The notes beneath the pieces were generated by a model, which was not told where the DNA came from, ran no database searches, and was given only the letters and a program-made list of their open reading frames with translations. A DNA stretch of 64,000 bases from Apoderus coryli (Eukaryota > Arthropoda > Insecta > Coleoptera > Attelabidae), in NCBI GenBank assembly GCA_911728435.2, contig OU452204.1:1302001-1366000 (forward strand). The letters are read 5' to 3'. A program made the position numbers and the translations under genes. Of the stretch, positions 52,001 to 63,425 are shown piece by piece (positions within the stretch are counted from its first letter, which is position 1; each line of letters opens with the position of its first letter).

Positions 52001-52524
52001 GAAAGTGGGATATTGGGTTCTGGTTGTCCTAAACAAGTAAATTCATATGTATACGGTATAATAAGTATTCATATACATTTAATTAATTGAATTCATATGC
52101 AATTTCCTTAGCAATGTTTATGTTATTTATAGATCAGGGCCCAAGATGGATTCATGGACTTTTTTCCAAATTTTTTCAATAACATATTTTTGAAAATATT
52201 TTTCATACGTTTCACAATCAGAACAACAAGCTATATCTTGTTTACTTCATTCCTATACACATATTCAGATACACTTAGACTTGCGACGATTCATAATTAA
52301 TTTTCTCACTTGACTAAAATCTGAGGAGAAAATATCAAACTCTTCATTGGAGTGCGTTATATTATTAGATTCGATGAGCATGCTATTTCAACGCAGATGA
52401 ACCATGCGGCTCAGTCGAGAAAATATTCTTTCAGGATTTTCTTAGATTAATCTTCCGTACTTTGAAATATATGAACCTAAGAAAATCACATTAATGATAT
52501 TTTAAGTTGTTCAAAATACAATAG
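52001..52524. other. No gene recognised
   Basis: AT-rich sequence between the LINE and the foldback element. No convincing frame. Confidence 0.3.
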
Positions 52525-52533
52525 ATAAAGGCA

Positions 52534-54833
52534 GCATACATTAAAATGCCAACGTGCCGAGCCAATCAGAGCATTCGGGGCGGGGCTTTCCTTGGCGCGC
52601 ATTTGAGTTTGAATTTAACCGCAATTCAACTTATTTTGAAACTGAAATTTAGTCGATATTTAATTGGAATGAGTTTTTCAGTAAAATAACTTAAATATTA
52701 ATATGTATAAGGTATTCGCTAAAAAAGTCTGTTGAACTTTCCTTTGTAATAGGTATTTCTTGATATACCTAGCTGAAAAACCTTCATTTCGTATATCGGA
52801 AAAACGATACTCAAATATATTTATGTATAATTTGAAGATACCGATCTAATTTTAAAATCATTTTATGCATTACAGATAGGAAGTCAGGAAATAAAAAGGG
52901 CACATTATTCTCAATAGTTTATATTTTTAGCTATATATATTAAATTATACACAATGATGATAAATAATACAATAATAATAATATCAGAAACTACTTCGAA
53001 TTGAATTTTGAAAATTTCAGTGTCTATATTGTCAAATATGCTCTACTCAAATAATATAATAGCAACGGCATAGCACTTCCGGTTATACCGGAAGTTGATG
53101 GCAACTTTGTTATTTTAAATGAAACACCCTATATATTATTACATTTTTGGATTATAAATAAGATTTCAGACATATTTCATGTATCATGTCCTATACCTAA
53201 CGTCAGTCATTTTTGACTTATATCAAGATTTATGTCAAAATTGACAGTTTAGGGCTCCATAAGAATTCCGTTTTTCCTTGTAAATCAGAATTTAATAATT
53301 ATTTTGCAGGTATTTTCCTATCAGGTGGGATCTTCTTTTTCGAATTGACAAGACATTTTCTGATTAGTTTATGCAGGGTGGTCAAAAAATTATAGAGCAG
53401 GTTCGGAGGTATACAAATCAAGTATTACAACGAACTAAGACTAAAATTTAAAATAATACAGCAGAATTGAACAGAAGATTAAACTAAATAAATTTTCAAC
53501 TAAAAAAAGTTAATCAACTAACGATAACAAAAATAATTTAATTGTTCGATATGACCCCCATTTAAAATGACGATATTTCGAAAACTATGTATTTTAGAAA
53601 ATGATAACCTATTACAAAATTGCATTATTTTTGAATGCTACGGAAGATAAAATAATAATAATATACCTATTCCATTTGAAAAAATTGACTTTCAACTGTT
53701 TTTCTTGAACCGTTTTCAATATAATTTTTTGACCACCCTGTTTAAACTAATCAGAAAATGTCTTGTCAATTCGAAAAAGAAGATCCCACCTGATAAGAAA
53801 ATACCTGCAAAATAATTATTAAATACTGATTTACAAGGAAAAAACGGAATTCTTATGGAGCCCTAAACTGTCAATGCTGACATAAATCTTGATATAAGGC
53901 AAAAACGACTGACGTTAGGTATAGGACATGATACATGAAATATGTCTGATATCTTATTTAGAATCCAAAAATGTAATAATATATATGGTATTCCATTTAA
54001 AATAACAAAGTTGCCATCAATTTCCGGTATAACCGGAAGTACTATGCCGTTGCTATTATATTATTTGAGTAGAGCATATCTGACAATATAGACACTGAAA
54101 TTTTCAAAATTCAAGTCGAAGTAGTTTCTGAAATAATCTAATGGGTTGCCACCGTAGGACACCCTGTATATTATAAGGTTCAACACCAAACAAATCTAAT
54201 ATTACTTTTTCAGATTGCGTATTATTTCAATTTAGATATTTACCTTTTAATTGTATCACTTTTTCACATTACATACTATTTTTTCTTATTGTGACTTGTA
54301 TAATATTATATATTATATTAGATTTGTTTGGTGTCGTACCTTATAATATATATGTATGTATGGTAGTGGTGTATTTTTATTAATTTGTATGTTCATTGTA
54401 ATTATTATTTATTATCAGTGTGTATAATTTAATATATATAGCTAAAAATATAAACTATTGAGAATAATGTGCCTTTTTTATTTCCTGACTTCCTATCTGT
54501 AATGCATAAAATGCTTTTAAAATTAGATCGGTATCTTCAAATTATACATAAATATATTTGAGTATCGTTTTTCCGATATACGAAATGAAGCTTTTTCAGC
54601 TAGGTGTATCAAGAAATACCTACTATAAAGGAAAGTTCAACAGACTTTCTTAGCGAATACCTTATACATCTTAATATTTAAATTATTTTACTGAAAAACT
54701 CATTCCAATTAAATATCGACTAAATTTCAGTTTCAAAATAAGTTGAATAGCGGTTAAACTCAAATGCGCGCCAAGGAAAGCCCCGCCCCAAATGCTCTGA
54801 TTGGCTTGGCACGTTGGCATTTTAATGTATGCT
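52534..54833. mobile_element. Foldback AGCATAC element with 9-bp target duplication
   Basis: Perfect duplication GATAAAGGC at 52525-52533 and 54834-54842. Ends AGCATACATTAAAATGCCAA inward on both sides. Inverted arms of about 860 bp (52534-53396) and 1.1 kb (about 53720-54833) surround a loop of about 320 bp; the right arm is longer because it keeps sequence missing from the left. At 53373 and 53743 the loop is bordered by CAGGGTGGTCAAAAAATTAT in inverse orientation, a mariner-like end. No coding sequence. The 9-bp duplication and long arms point to the Mutator superfamily. Confidence 0.9.
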
Positions 54834-54887
54834 GATAAAGGCTACTGCAAAGTAGTTACATCTATCATTTAAACTTGATACTTTAAT

Positions 54888-54914
54888 CAAAGATTAATGT
54901 TACATTAATCTTTG
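54888..54914. repeat. Micro-palindrome insertion, copy 4
   Basis: 27 bp: CAAAGATTAATGT, one extra T, then ACATTAATCTTTG. Flanks CTTTAAT (54881-54887) and CTTTGTT (54915-54921) match at 5 of 7 positions, an eroded target duplication. About 45 bp beyond the foldback element. Confidence 0.75.
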
Positions 54915-54955
54915 CTTTGTTATTGTATGAAATTTTAAATGGGTAAGTTTGTTTA

Positions 54956-55231
54956 TCACGCAGATAGACATATCTTAAAAATCGTTTTTGCACTTTCTCT
55001 ATATAATCTATATGCGTAACAGCTCCACACAACCGATGCGTATTCAAGATGCGGTGTTACAAGTGCAAAATATAATCTCTTGATGGTAGAAACTTTGAAT
55101 CTGAGGTAAATCATTGATATGATTAAGAATAGTAATGGTCCGAGGATACTCCCCTGTGGAACCCCTGATGTGCTCGTGAAATTATCGGAAAATCTATTGG
55201 CCATCTTAACTATTTGACATCGATCATACAA
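54956..55231 (-). pseudogene. LINE reverse transcriptase scrap
   Basis: Minus-strand frame joins two separate parts of a LINE reverse transcriptase: TSTSGVPQGSILGPLLFLI, then STIKRLYFALVTPHLEYASVVWS. The catalytic box between them is deleted. Short and inactive. Confidence 0.75.
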
Positions 55232-55235
55232 GTAA

Positions 55236-56190
55236 GATTTTAGTAAGTTTAAAGAATGTTATGAAAACCCCAGCCTTTAACCATTTTGAATTAGCGGGTA
55301 TTATTTACATTCAGAAAGAATACTAATTTTATAGCTCATTACCAATGAATCCCAATATGGTATTCAAATTGTTACTGGTTCGATTCAAGTTTTACGAGCG
55401 GCTTATAATTCAAGTTTTAATTAAAGAAGAACAAACAAAGAATATCAACTTTATTAATCTGTATTAAAGTAATGTAAAATTACTCACCTCTTATAATTCT
55501 GGATCTCTGCCGGTCACCCACTTTTTATTTAAAAGAAAATTATTAATTAAATGACCCTTCTGTCAACAACATAACTAAACTTTATATGAAATAAAACGCA
55601 AAACAACTAATTTAATAATTAAAATTAATAAAGAAAATGAATAACAACAAAGAAATAAATATGTATAAATAAAAAAAAGAATAAAACAATTAAACGAGAT
55701 TGAAAATTTAGAAGAAAATCTTAGTCATTACTTGTACAACTTAAAATAGGAAAATTAATATAATTACAAATAATTATATTAATTCCCATACGAAACTTTA
55801 ATTACAATTGAAAACTGAATATAATTCAATTAATGAAATAAACAACTTTAATCTTTATAAAAATTGATTGGAAACAAAAAAGGCCTTCAATTAAAAGAAT
55901 TAACAAAGAACTTACTGAAACTTTAACTTCGATTATTACTAAGAAACTTTATACAAATTCACTACTTCAGAATAAAATCAAATGGACTTAGTCTTTATAC
56001 TGGTATACTTTAAATTGCTGCGAAAGAGAAGCAACTGATTTGTGCTCCCGTATATTTTTGCAGTTAAAGTCGGTATTTGTGGCTAGAAAATTTGGAAAAT
56101 CACGAATCGTATTTGCATAAGTGTTTTGCTATTTTTTGTGGAAGAATGAACTAATTTTAATTGTGAATTATGTATTAAATTACAAAATAA
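55236..56190. other. AT-rich spacer without genes
   Basis: Very rich in A and T, with many short A runs. No recognisable frame, repeat end or RNA gene. Confidence 0.35.
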
Positions 56191-56306
56191 AAACATTCGT
56201 CCTTATTAGTGGAGTATTTAAAGCACACATTCGCTTGTAAACTGAAATAATTTTATCGTGTTTTGTGTTGATAAGATTTTGTGTTCGGTTTGAGAACTTT
56301 TACAAG

Positions 56307-57077
56307 ATGGACTTAATTGCTACTTTGCCGGAAGAACAAAGAGCGTTATTTTCATTAATTATCAAAATCAATCAGAGGCAAACTGAGGAAATTACCGCGA
56401 AGCTGGATACTTCTACAAAGGTCTTGCAAGGTCGGCTTCGGGAAACAGAAGATAAGTTGGAGCTTGGGCAGCAGAGATTATCAAAACTAGAAAGCATCAA
56501 TCGCAAAAACAATATTATTGTATTTGGTATAAAGAACTCGTCCCTAGATGACTAAGTTCTTCTTAAAAACATTCTGGGAACTTTCGACAGTGTTCTGGGA
56601 ATCAGCATTCGTGAAAGTGACATTAACAACATATATCGACTTGGAAAGAAGAATAATAAATCACCACCGATCCTGGTACAATTTGTGTCTTATCTAAAGA
56701 AAAAAACAATCTTTAGTAACAAAGATAAGCTTAAAGCGTTGAAAGGAACCGGTATTGGAATATCCAACGATTTGAGTGTGGACCAGAGAAGGGAACAGAA
56801 GATTTTGAGGGATCATCTGAGGGAAGCAAGACTACAGCAACACTCTGCTAAAATTGTTGGAAATAAGCTTCTAGTAGACAACATCACCCTTACAATCGAC
56901 GATCTAGAGCGACTCGAATTAGAAGCAATACCCAGTTCATCGGAAGACATAGACAACAGAGAATACGCAATAAACGAGGAAGAAGATATAATTGCCACGG
57001 ATTCTCAACCCTTGGTAAATAAACATGCAACCACCAAGAGAAAAACCATTGGCGCAAAAGGCACGGAACCAACCTAG
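56307..57077 (+). pseudogene. LINE ORF1 with one premature stop
   Basis: From ATG 56307 (MDLIATLPEEQRALFSLIIK) through a coiled-coil-like stretch (QTEEITAKLDTSTKVLQGRLRE...) into IIVFGIKNSSLDD, then a TAA at 56553-56555. The same frame then goes on, open, through NNIYRLGKKNNKSPPILVQFVSYLKKKTIF to 57077. YRLGK...PPILVQF is the RNA-binding-domain signature of LINE ORF1. One nonsense change in an otherwise continuous 256-codon frame. Confidence 0.8.
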
Positions 57078-57389
57078 GAGACGGCTTAAACGAGTTTCAT
57101 ATAGTCCTAGATCTGCAAAATCTACAATTTTAAATAGTAAATAGATCTGCTTATTTAGAAAATATACTTTTGATAATTTTTTTTCTTTTTCTTTAATAAG
57201 TGTAAATAATTAATTTTCTTCTTTTCATATCCAATTGAAATTTACTGCAACTTATTAACTTTCATTGTTTTGTATTACTCAACTATTTTCCTTTATCTTT
57301 ATATTCTGTAAGTAAAATTAAAATTTTATACTTGCCGTTTTCTTGTTGTTTTCTTGTTCTGCTTCTAATATCTTTGAAACTCTTCCTAC

Positions 57390-60188
57390 ATGAGATCTTT
57401 AAAACTCTCTTTTTTAAATGTAAGATCTCTACTTAATACTTTTCCTAACTTTAAATTCAACGTTAATCAATTTAAATATGATTGTATTGGTATTTCAGAG
57501 ACTTGGCTGACAGAGAATATTAATGACATTTCATTGGGGATTGCAGGATATTCTTTTGTAAGAAAGGATTGTGAAACTCGTGGGGGCGGGGTAGCCTTTT
57601 ATTTAAAGACAGACATAAAGTATGATGTTGTAGATTCTTGTATAACACCAAATTTGGAAAGTTTGTGGATAAAAATAAAAATCAATAAGGAAACTTTTTT
57701 AATAGGTAGTATTTACAGACCTCCTTCGGGAACTATACAAGCGTTTATTCAAGAATTTGAACATATTCTGTCTGGGCATGTGGCTTCGGTGAATAATGTG
57801 ATATGTGGTGGCGATGTAAATATAGATCTTTTCGACATAAATAGTAAAAAGAGTATCGATTTTCTGGAATGTATTGAGTGTTTTAATTTAAAACAAGTAG
57901 TGAGCAGTCCTACAAGGGTCACTGAGAGATCGTCGAAACTGATTGATGTCATTTTAATTTCAGATCAAATCGAGTCATATGATTGCGGTTCCCTGGATGC
58001 TTCTAATATTTCAGATCATAGTTTAACCTTTTTTAACTTATTTTCATTTCAGTTAACAGATACAGTGACTACTTACACATCAAGAGGTCTTAAACATGTG
58101 GATAGGGGCCTAATTTTGGAATTACTACAATTAACGCCTCTTGATGACATATACTATTTAGGTAATGTTGATGACAAGGTGATACTCCTAAATATTTATC
58201 TTTTGCAATTATTTGATGTAGTTGCTCCAGAAAAAACATTTAATAGAAAACAAATAAATCAACCCTGGTGCACTTATACAATTAAAAAAATGATACAAAT
58301 GAAAAATAGAGCTTTTAAGAAATATAAACAAACTAAAGATCTAACAGACTGGGAATATTATAAAACACTCCGTAATATTACTAATAATGCAGTTGCTCAA
58401 GAGAAAAAGAATTATTTGAACTTCTGCACTCAAAAGTTTAAAAATAATAGTCGTGCTCTTTGGCAAAAATTAAATGAATTAGACATCCATTCAAAAAATA
58501 AACGTATAGAACTTCCTACGTCACTTAATGACCCAGGAAAAATTAACAATTTCTTTTTACAATTTTCCTCTTATGAAGCTCCAGATAACGAATTAGTTTC
58601 TTTTTATAATGATAATAAAAAATGTAATTTTGAAGATCTGCTTGAATTTAGATTAGTGGACCAGAATGATGTAGCTGATTATCTATTGGCAATTAAATCT
58701 AGGGCAGTTGGGGCGGATAAGTTAGGGATAGATATGCTGCTTTTGTGCTGTCCTTATATATTGCCCTTTATTACCCATATAATGAACTCTTGCATTTTGA
58801 AGTCCACATTCCCAGACATATGGAAAGTGTCAAAAGTTTTTCCTCTAGGAAAGAAGAAAGTAATTGGTGATTTAACTGACTTGAGACCTATTTCGATCCT
58901 GCCTGCACTTTCTAAAGTTCTAGAAAAGATAATCTGTACTCAAATAAGAGAACATGTTAACAAATATAATATATTGCCCACAAGACAGTCTGGATTTAGA
59001 AAGGGTTACAGTTGTGTGACTGCCCTCTTGGACATTGTGGATGATTTGTTGCGTGACATTGATATGGGTGAGACTGTTTTGCTGACGCTTTTGGACTATT
59101 CCAAGGCATTTGATAAGATCAGTCATGACATCTTACTTGCCATTCTAAGTTATTCTGGTTTCTCTTTGACCTCAATCAAAATGTTAAAAAACTACCTTTC
59201 TAACCGATTTCAATACGTGGAGACAGATCGAGGTTGCTCCACTACAGATCAAGTCTGGCGTGGTGTGCCTCAGGGCTCAATATTAGGACCTCTTCTTTTT
59301 TGTATATATACATCAAATATCTTCGATAGTTTGCTTTATTCTACGCCATACTCTTACGCAGATGATACCCAAATTAAATTTTCTTTTAAATCATGTGATT
59401 TAAATATGGCATCTTTTTGCATCAATAGGGACCTTAAATCACTTGTACAGGCTTCAGAGAAACACCATTTAAGTATAAATCCCTCTAAATCGAATGTTCT
59501 TGTGTTTGGTAAGGATCGAAAGGACGTGGAAGAAAGAATGATAATTTCAGTTAACGATGTCACCTTACCTTTCACTAATGTAGCAAAAAATTTGGGTGTA
59601 GAGCTTGACAATGAGTTGAGGTTTACCAGACATGTTACTAAATGTATTGGCCGAGGTTATGCTAGTTTGAAATTATTGTACCCATACAGGCACATCTTGT
59701 CCACCGATTTAAAGATCCGTTTAACTGACATGCTTGTATTAAGCTTCCTGAATTTTTGTGACCCGTTGTATGGTCCGTGCCTATTACAAATAGATAAAGA
59801 TCGTATACAGAGGTTACAGAAGTCGTGCCTCAGGTATATTTATGGGATCAGAAAGTTTGAACCGGTAAGTTACAAATTAAGAGAGGCTGGCTGGCTCTCA
59901 ATGGAAGAGAGAAGACTTCTTCATGCATCTTGTCTTTATCACTCAGTAATTTTATATAAGCACCCGCCATACCTTTACCATAAAATAACCTACAGGTCTG
60001 ACGTTCACAATTTAAACCTCCGACATAGAGCTTTACTTTCACCTCCACATCATCGAACAACTATTTTTGAACGGTCCTTTACATATAATATTTACCTGAC
60101 ATATAATGGCATACCTTCTCATTTTAAAACATTAAGTGTATCTCAGTTTAAAAAACATTATAAGCGCTTTTTATTCTCTAGACCCTGA
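57390..60188 (+). CDS. LINE ORF2: endonuclease and reverse transcriptase, intact
   Basis: 932 residues. APE-type endonuclease about 1-220: LSFLNVRSLL, ISETWLTENI, CETRGGGVAFYL, IGSIYRPPSG, CGGDVNIDLF, SNISDHSL. Reverse transcriptase about 470-750: LRPISILPALSKVLEKI, QSGFRKGYSCVTALL, LLDYSKAFDKISHD, GVPQGSILGPLLFCIY and the catalytic SYADDTQIKF. The thumb and C-terminal region run to 60188 (RIQRLQKSCLRYIYG). Nicks target DNA and copies the element RNA at the nick. No stop or slip. With ORF1 broken, activity would need ORF1 supplied by another copy, if ORF1 is required. Jockey/CR1/I group; clade not resolved. Confidence 0.9.
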   Translation: MRSLKLSFLNVRSLLNTFPNFKFNVNQFKYDCIGISETWLTENINDISLGIAGYSFVRKDCETRGGGVAFYLKTDIKYDVVDSCITPNLESLWIKIKINKETFLIGSIYRPPSGTIQAFIQEFEHILSGHVASVNNVICGGDVNIDLFDINSKKSIDFLECIECFNLKQVVSSPTRVTERSSKLIDVILISDQIESYDCGSLDASNISDHSLTFFNLFSFQLTDTVTTYTSRGLKHVDRGLILELLQLTPLDDIYYLGNVDDKVILLNIYLLQLFDVVAPEKTFNRKQINQPWCTYTIKKMIQMKNRAFKKYKQTKDLTDWEYYKTLRNITNNAVAQEKKNYLNFCTQKFKNNSRALWQKLNELDIHSKNKRIELPTSLNDPGKINNFFLQFSSYEAPDNELVSFYNDNKKCNFEDLLEFRLVDQNDVADYLLAIKSRAVGADKLGIDMLLLCCPYILPFITHIMNSCILKSTFPDIWKVSKVFPLGKKKVIGDLTDLRPISILPALSKVLEKIICTQIREHVNKYNILPTRQSGFRKGYSCVTALLDIVDDLLRDIDMGETVLLTLLDYSKAFDKISHDILLAILSYSGFSLTSIKMLKNYLSNRFQYVETDRGCSTTDQVWRGVPQGSILGPLLFCIYTSNIFDSLLYSTPYSYADDTQIKFSFKSCDLNMASFCINRDLKSLVQASEKHHLSINPSKSNVLVFGKDRKDVEERMIISVNDVTLPFTNVAKNLGVELDNELRFTRHVTKCIGRGYASLKLLYPYRHILSTDLKIRLTDMLVLSFLNFCDPLYGPCLLQIDKDRIQRLQKSCLRYIYGIRKFEPVSYKLREAGWLSMEERRLLHASCLYHSVILYKHPPYLYHKITYRSDVHNLNLRHRALLSPPHHRTTIFERSFTYNIYLTYNGIPSHFKTLSVSQFKKHYKRFLFSRP

Positions 60189-60517
60189 GTCTCTGCAGAA
60201 TCAATCCCAATACAAAAAAAAATACCTTCTTCCATTTTTCTTTGTTTCCCCTCTAACTGTAACTTTTTTTTTTTCTCTCTCCACCTTCTTAGCTTTCCTC
60301 CACCTTAGCTTGTACCTTTGTATTGTATAGTGTTGTTATTATACTTGTAGGGTCTAAAAAATTTATATCAGTTTTTACTGTCTTTTGGATCCTTTTTGTA
60401 GTCTTCAGTTTAAAATTTAGGTTTAGTTTTATTATATTTTTCTTTTGTTTCTGTAACATAAGTTATGTGCTGTAATTCTGATTGCGACTACAAATAAAAG
60501 ATTATTATTATTATTAA

Positions 60518-61395
60518 AACAAAAACTAGAAAATAATTCTTAACTGTGAAAAAAGTCCAAAAACAAATTAAAATATTTAATTTAACTTTATACAATTGGA
60601 AATCACATCTAGACCCTACCAAGGCTGAAACGAATCTCCACTCGAAAATCCGATTGTATTTCCAAAACACTTAACATACATGAGAAGTAGGTACTAGATT
60701 GAAAATAGCCAATCAGAAAAAAGGTTAATTTTTACAATATACCCCCATAAAGATACATCTACAGGGTGAGAGATTCAGAAATAAGATACATTTTTATGTG
60801 GACTTTAATAACGGTTGTTAATTGTTAAGATGTCCTATGTTGGAGATTTTTCAGAAGATCAACAAGACACTACTGTTTGTAAAGTTAGGAACAATACGAT
60901 TATATAATGACTCCTTAATCTCCGGAAAAGCTGGATGAAGACCTATGTTCATATTTTCTGCGCCCTTTATATTTATTCTTTATTATGGGAAACCTTGTTA
61001 ACTCCCCAACTACCAGCTTCTGTAAATAATAATAAAAGTCCAACATTTAATTTACATGAAGGCGTTTCGAGAATGTTGAATGTTTTGACCATCCTATAAC
61101 TGAAACATCTGGTTATCTTTTCTAATATATGCTTTTATCTTTGGACTAACTCATAAACAAACACAATATTTTCGACTTGAAAAAGTATTTTTCTGGGTAT
61201 AAATTCTTTATCACAGGCACCCAAGATAATATGTTTATTACTTACAAATGTTGTATGATATTTACAAAAATATTAGACTTTCAGACATGTTAGGTATAAA
61301 ACTAAAAGAAAATATCCAAAATTACCCAAATATACAGGGTAGGACAAAAGTAAATTCTATTGCCAGTGTGTCTTTGTTTTGTTACAAGCCTACTT
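60518..61395. other. No gene recognised
   Basis: AT-rich. Contains TACAGGGTGAGAGATTC (about 60761) and TACAGGGTAGGACAAAAG (about 61333), both like mariner-type ends but in the same orientation and not pairing, so no element is called. Confidence 0.35.
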
Positions 61396-62118
61396 AGTTT
61401 ACAAAGCTGGATCCGAAGTCCCTGTCAAAAGCTTTGACACAATCGGTATAAATAACATCCAGCTGCTATCCAGCTTCAAGAGCTAGTGAGGCATACTCAG
61501 AAAATATGCAGAGGTTACTAGATGTTGAACGATTCCTCATGAAGCCATGCTGGAATGTGCTAAGTTTTGGTTTGACCCAGCTGTATATATTGTTGTAAAG
61601 AATATTCTCGAAGACTTTAGCTAAGTTATTGAGTAGACTTATTGGTCTATAATACATTATTTGATTTCGCTTGCCATTCTTAAATGGAACTTTTTAGTTT
61701 ATCAGGAAAAGTGTTGTTATTCAAACAAATATTAAAAAAATGTGACATTGGCAAGGTCAACCACTCCACGCACCCCTTGTAAATATAGTTGGGTATATTG
61801 TCTGGACCTTTACTTTTTTTGGGTTTTAAACACTTAATAGACTCCTTCACCATATATTCATCAATAGGTTGAAAATCGAAATTACCTTCTGCTACATGAG
61901 AGCATGCTGCAGTGTTATCTGTAGCATACACCGAACTAAAGTAGTCCACAAAACCCTTATAAATCATTTCTCGGGGAATTCCACTCTGACCACGCATACT
62001 GTTGACAAAAGACCAAAAACTCTGAGGATTTACATTGATTTCAGCTTCCATTTTGACTTGATAGTTCCTAAACTCAATTTTAGTTTGACTCTTAATCATT
62101 TTCCTTAATGCCGAATAC
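61396..62118 (-). pseudogene. LINE reverse transcriptase fragment, frame-broken
   Basis: Minus strand: FWSFVNSMRGQSGIP...GFVDYFSSVYAT, then LKPKKSKGPDNIPNYIYKGC, then a one-base slip at about 61675, then YRPISLLNNLAKVFENI, QHGFMRNRSTSSNL, SEYASLALEAG, a TAG, and VIYTDCVKAFD. It is cut off before the catalytic box. Same family as the fragment at 72-1376. At its 5' side it abuts P-family transposase sequence at about 62118. Confidence 0.82.
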
Positions 62119-63425
62119 TGTTTAAATAATTTAAAATGTCGAATAGCTTGTCAATGGTCTCCACAAATTCACCCGTTGAACAGCACTTGCAGGTAATGCT
62201 CCAAACCTGATATACAAATTTAACCCTGACGAAACAGAATGGCTGAAAACTTGTGTAGCAAATTTAACTTTCATATTCTCTAGTTGCTAGGATAAATATA
62301 CAAATCGGTGAGTTTAGGCGCAGCTCGCGGAACATAATTTTTGTCATGTATATAAAAATTCTCAATATATTTCCATGATATCTCTTGACCATTCTCTTTG
62401 AGAAAATTATACTTTTTCACGTTGTTTCGCACAGTTTTCATCAAATGCGGAGATCTGCAAGTTGTAAATTTCTTGAACCCATATCGCTTACAAGCAAACA
62501 TACATTAAGGCCGATTTTCTTCAAGCGATTAATTAAATCAAAAATAATTGATTTCAGTTTGGATGAAGGGCACATAGAACGAAAAAAACTATATGAAAGT
62601 AGTAGATTCCATTTGGTTTTTATACCTCTGAGCATAAACACGGTAGCCGTTAATGTCGGCTTAAAACTTTTCTCTCCTACACCATCATCTTCGAGGCCTA
62701 CTATAACATCTGATCCTCTAGCATAAAAAAGGTTAGCTTTATGCTCATCGACACAAAGCATACAAAATTTATCGTTCTCAGAGAAATTATCGACTTTCAT
62801 TTGTATCATTTTAAAAAGCTCATAGCTAAACCCTGGAACCACTTTCAAATTCTTAACAAGCTTAAATAATGTGACAGGTGTCGGTAAACAAAAGTTTCAT
62901 TAATTTGTTCCTATATAATTTGGGACCAATAAAATACATAGAAAGACATTCGCTTTTAAATTTCAATGTGTACCTTCGTCCTTTGGGATATACCCGAATT
63001 TTGCTCCACTTGATAAAATGTACTACTGACTGACGTAGTTCGTTACGGTTTTCAACACGTCATCTAACTTTTGTTGTAGATAATCGTTTTTTTTTTTTGT
63101 AAAGTAATCATTTCCGTTTCGAAGCTTTTTTACACATTGTCGGAGCCTCTTTTTGCGAGGTGTTCCGTACGATAAGCTGGAGTCTGTACTGCTTGGACAA
63201 ACCAACAATAATGTAGTTCATACAGGTGTGTTTTCCATTTTCTCATTTGGCACTAAATTGGAAAACAAACGATTTTTCAAATAGTTCAGGTACATTCTGT
63301 CTTCAAAATGAGCCGCATACAAAACGTAGCTACTCAAATTTTTACGAGCTCTTCACGGCCCGAAGCAGACATCCCAATTTCCATTCACTCTCCGCACCAT
63401 CAGGTACTACCGTGAACACACCGAG
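62119..63425 (-). pseudogene. P-element-family transposase, frame-broken
   Basis: Minus strand from about 63425. End of a THAP domain (YAAHFEDRMYLNYLKNRLFSNLVPNE); a basic linker and coiled coil (YGTPRKKRLRQCVKKLRN...YLQQKLDDVLKTV, 63208-63023); PVTLFKLVKNLKVVPGFSYELFKMIQ; RNase H-like core with CMLCVDEHKANLFYARGSDVIVGLEDDG, ATVFMLRGIKTKWNLLLSY and LNVCLLVSDMGSRNLQL; then SPHLMKTVRNNVKKYNF and the PKLTDLYIYP block; then MKVKFATQVFSHSVSSGL, and FVETIDKLFDILN after a slip. This is the domain order of P transposases and THAP9. At least three frame slips. No termini or target duplication found, so it is not tied to the P-like elements at 23-27 and 36.8-38.4 kb. Confidence 0.8.

Larger units (their letters stand above)
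56200..60515 (+). mobile_element. LINE with intact ORF2 and (TTA)n tail
   Basis: 5' leader from about 56200, ORF1, ORF2, 3' UTR and a tail AATAAAAGATTATTATTATTA at about 60494-60515. The only visible damage is one stop in ORF1. A-rich flanks near 56188 and 60516 resemble each other, but a clean target duplication cannot be stated. Confidence 0.85.

Noticed and set aside
52140..52460. Possible hAT dimerisation-domain remnant on the minus strand (FSRLSRMVH-like)
   Set aside because: Very short, contains a stop, and has no inverted repeats or 8-bp duplication nearby.
60761..61350. Two CAGGGT(G/A) mariner-like ends
   Set aside because: Both point the same way and do not pair, so they do not bound one element.
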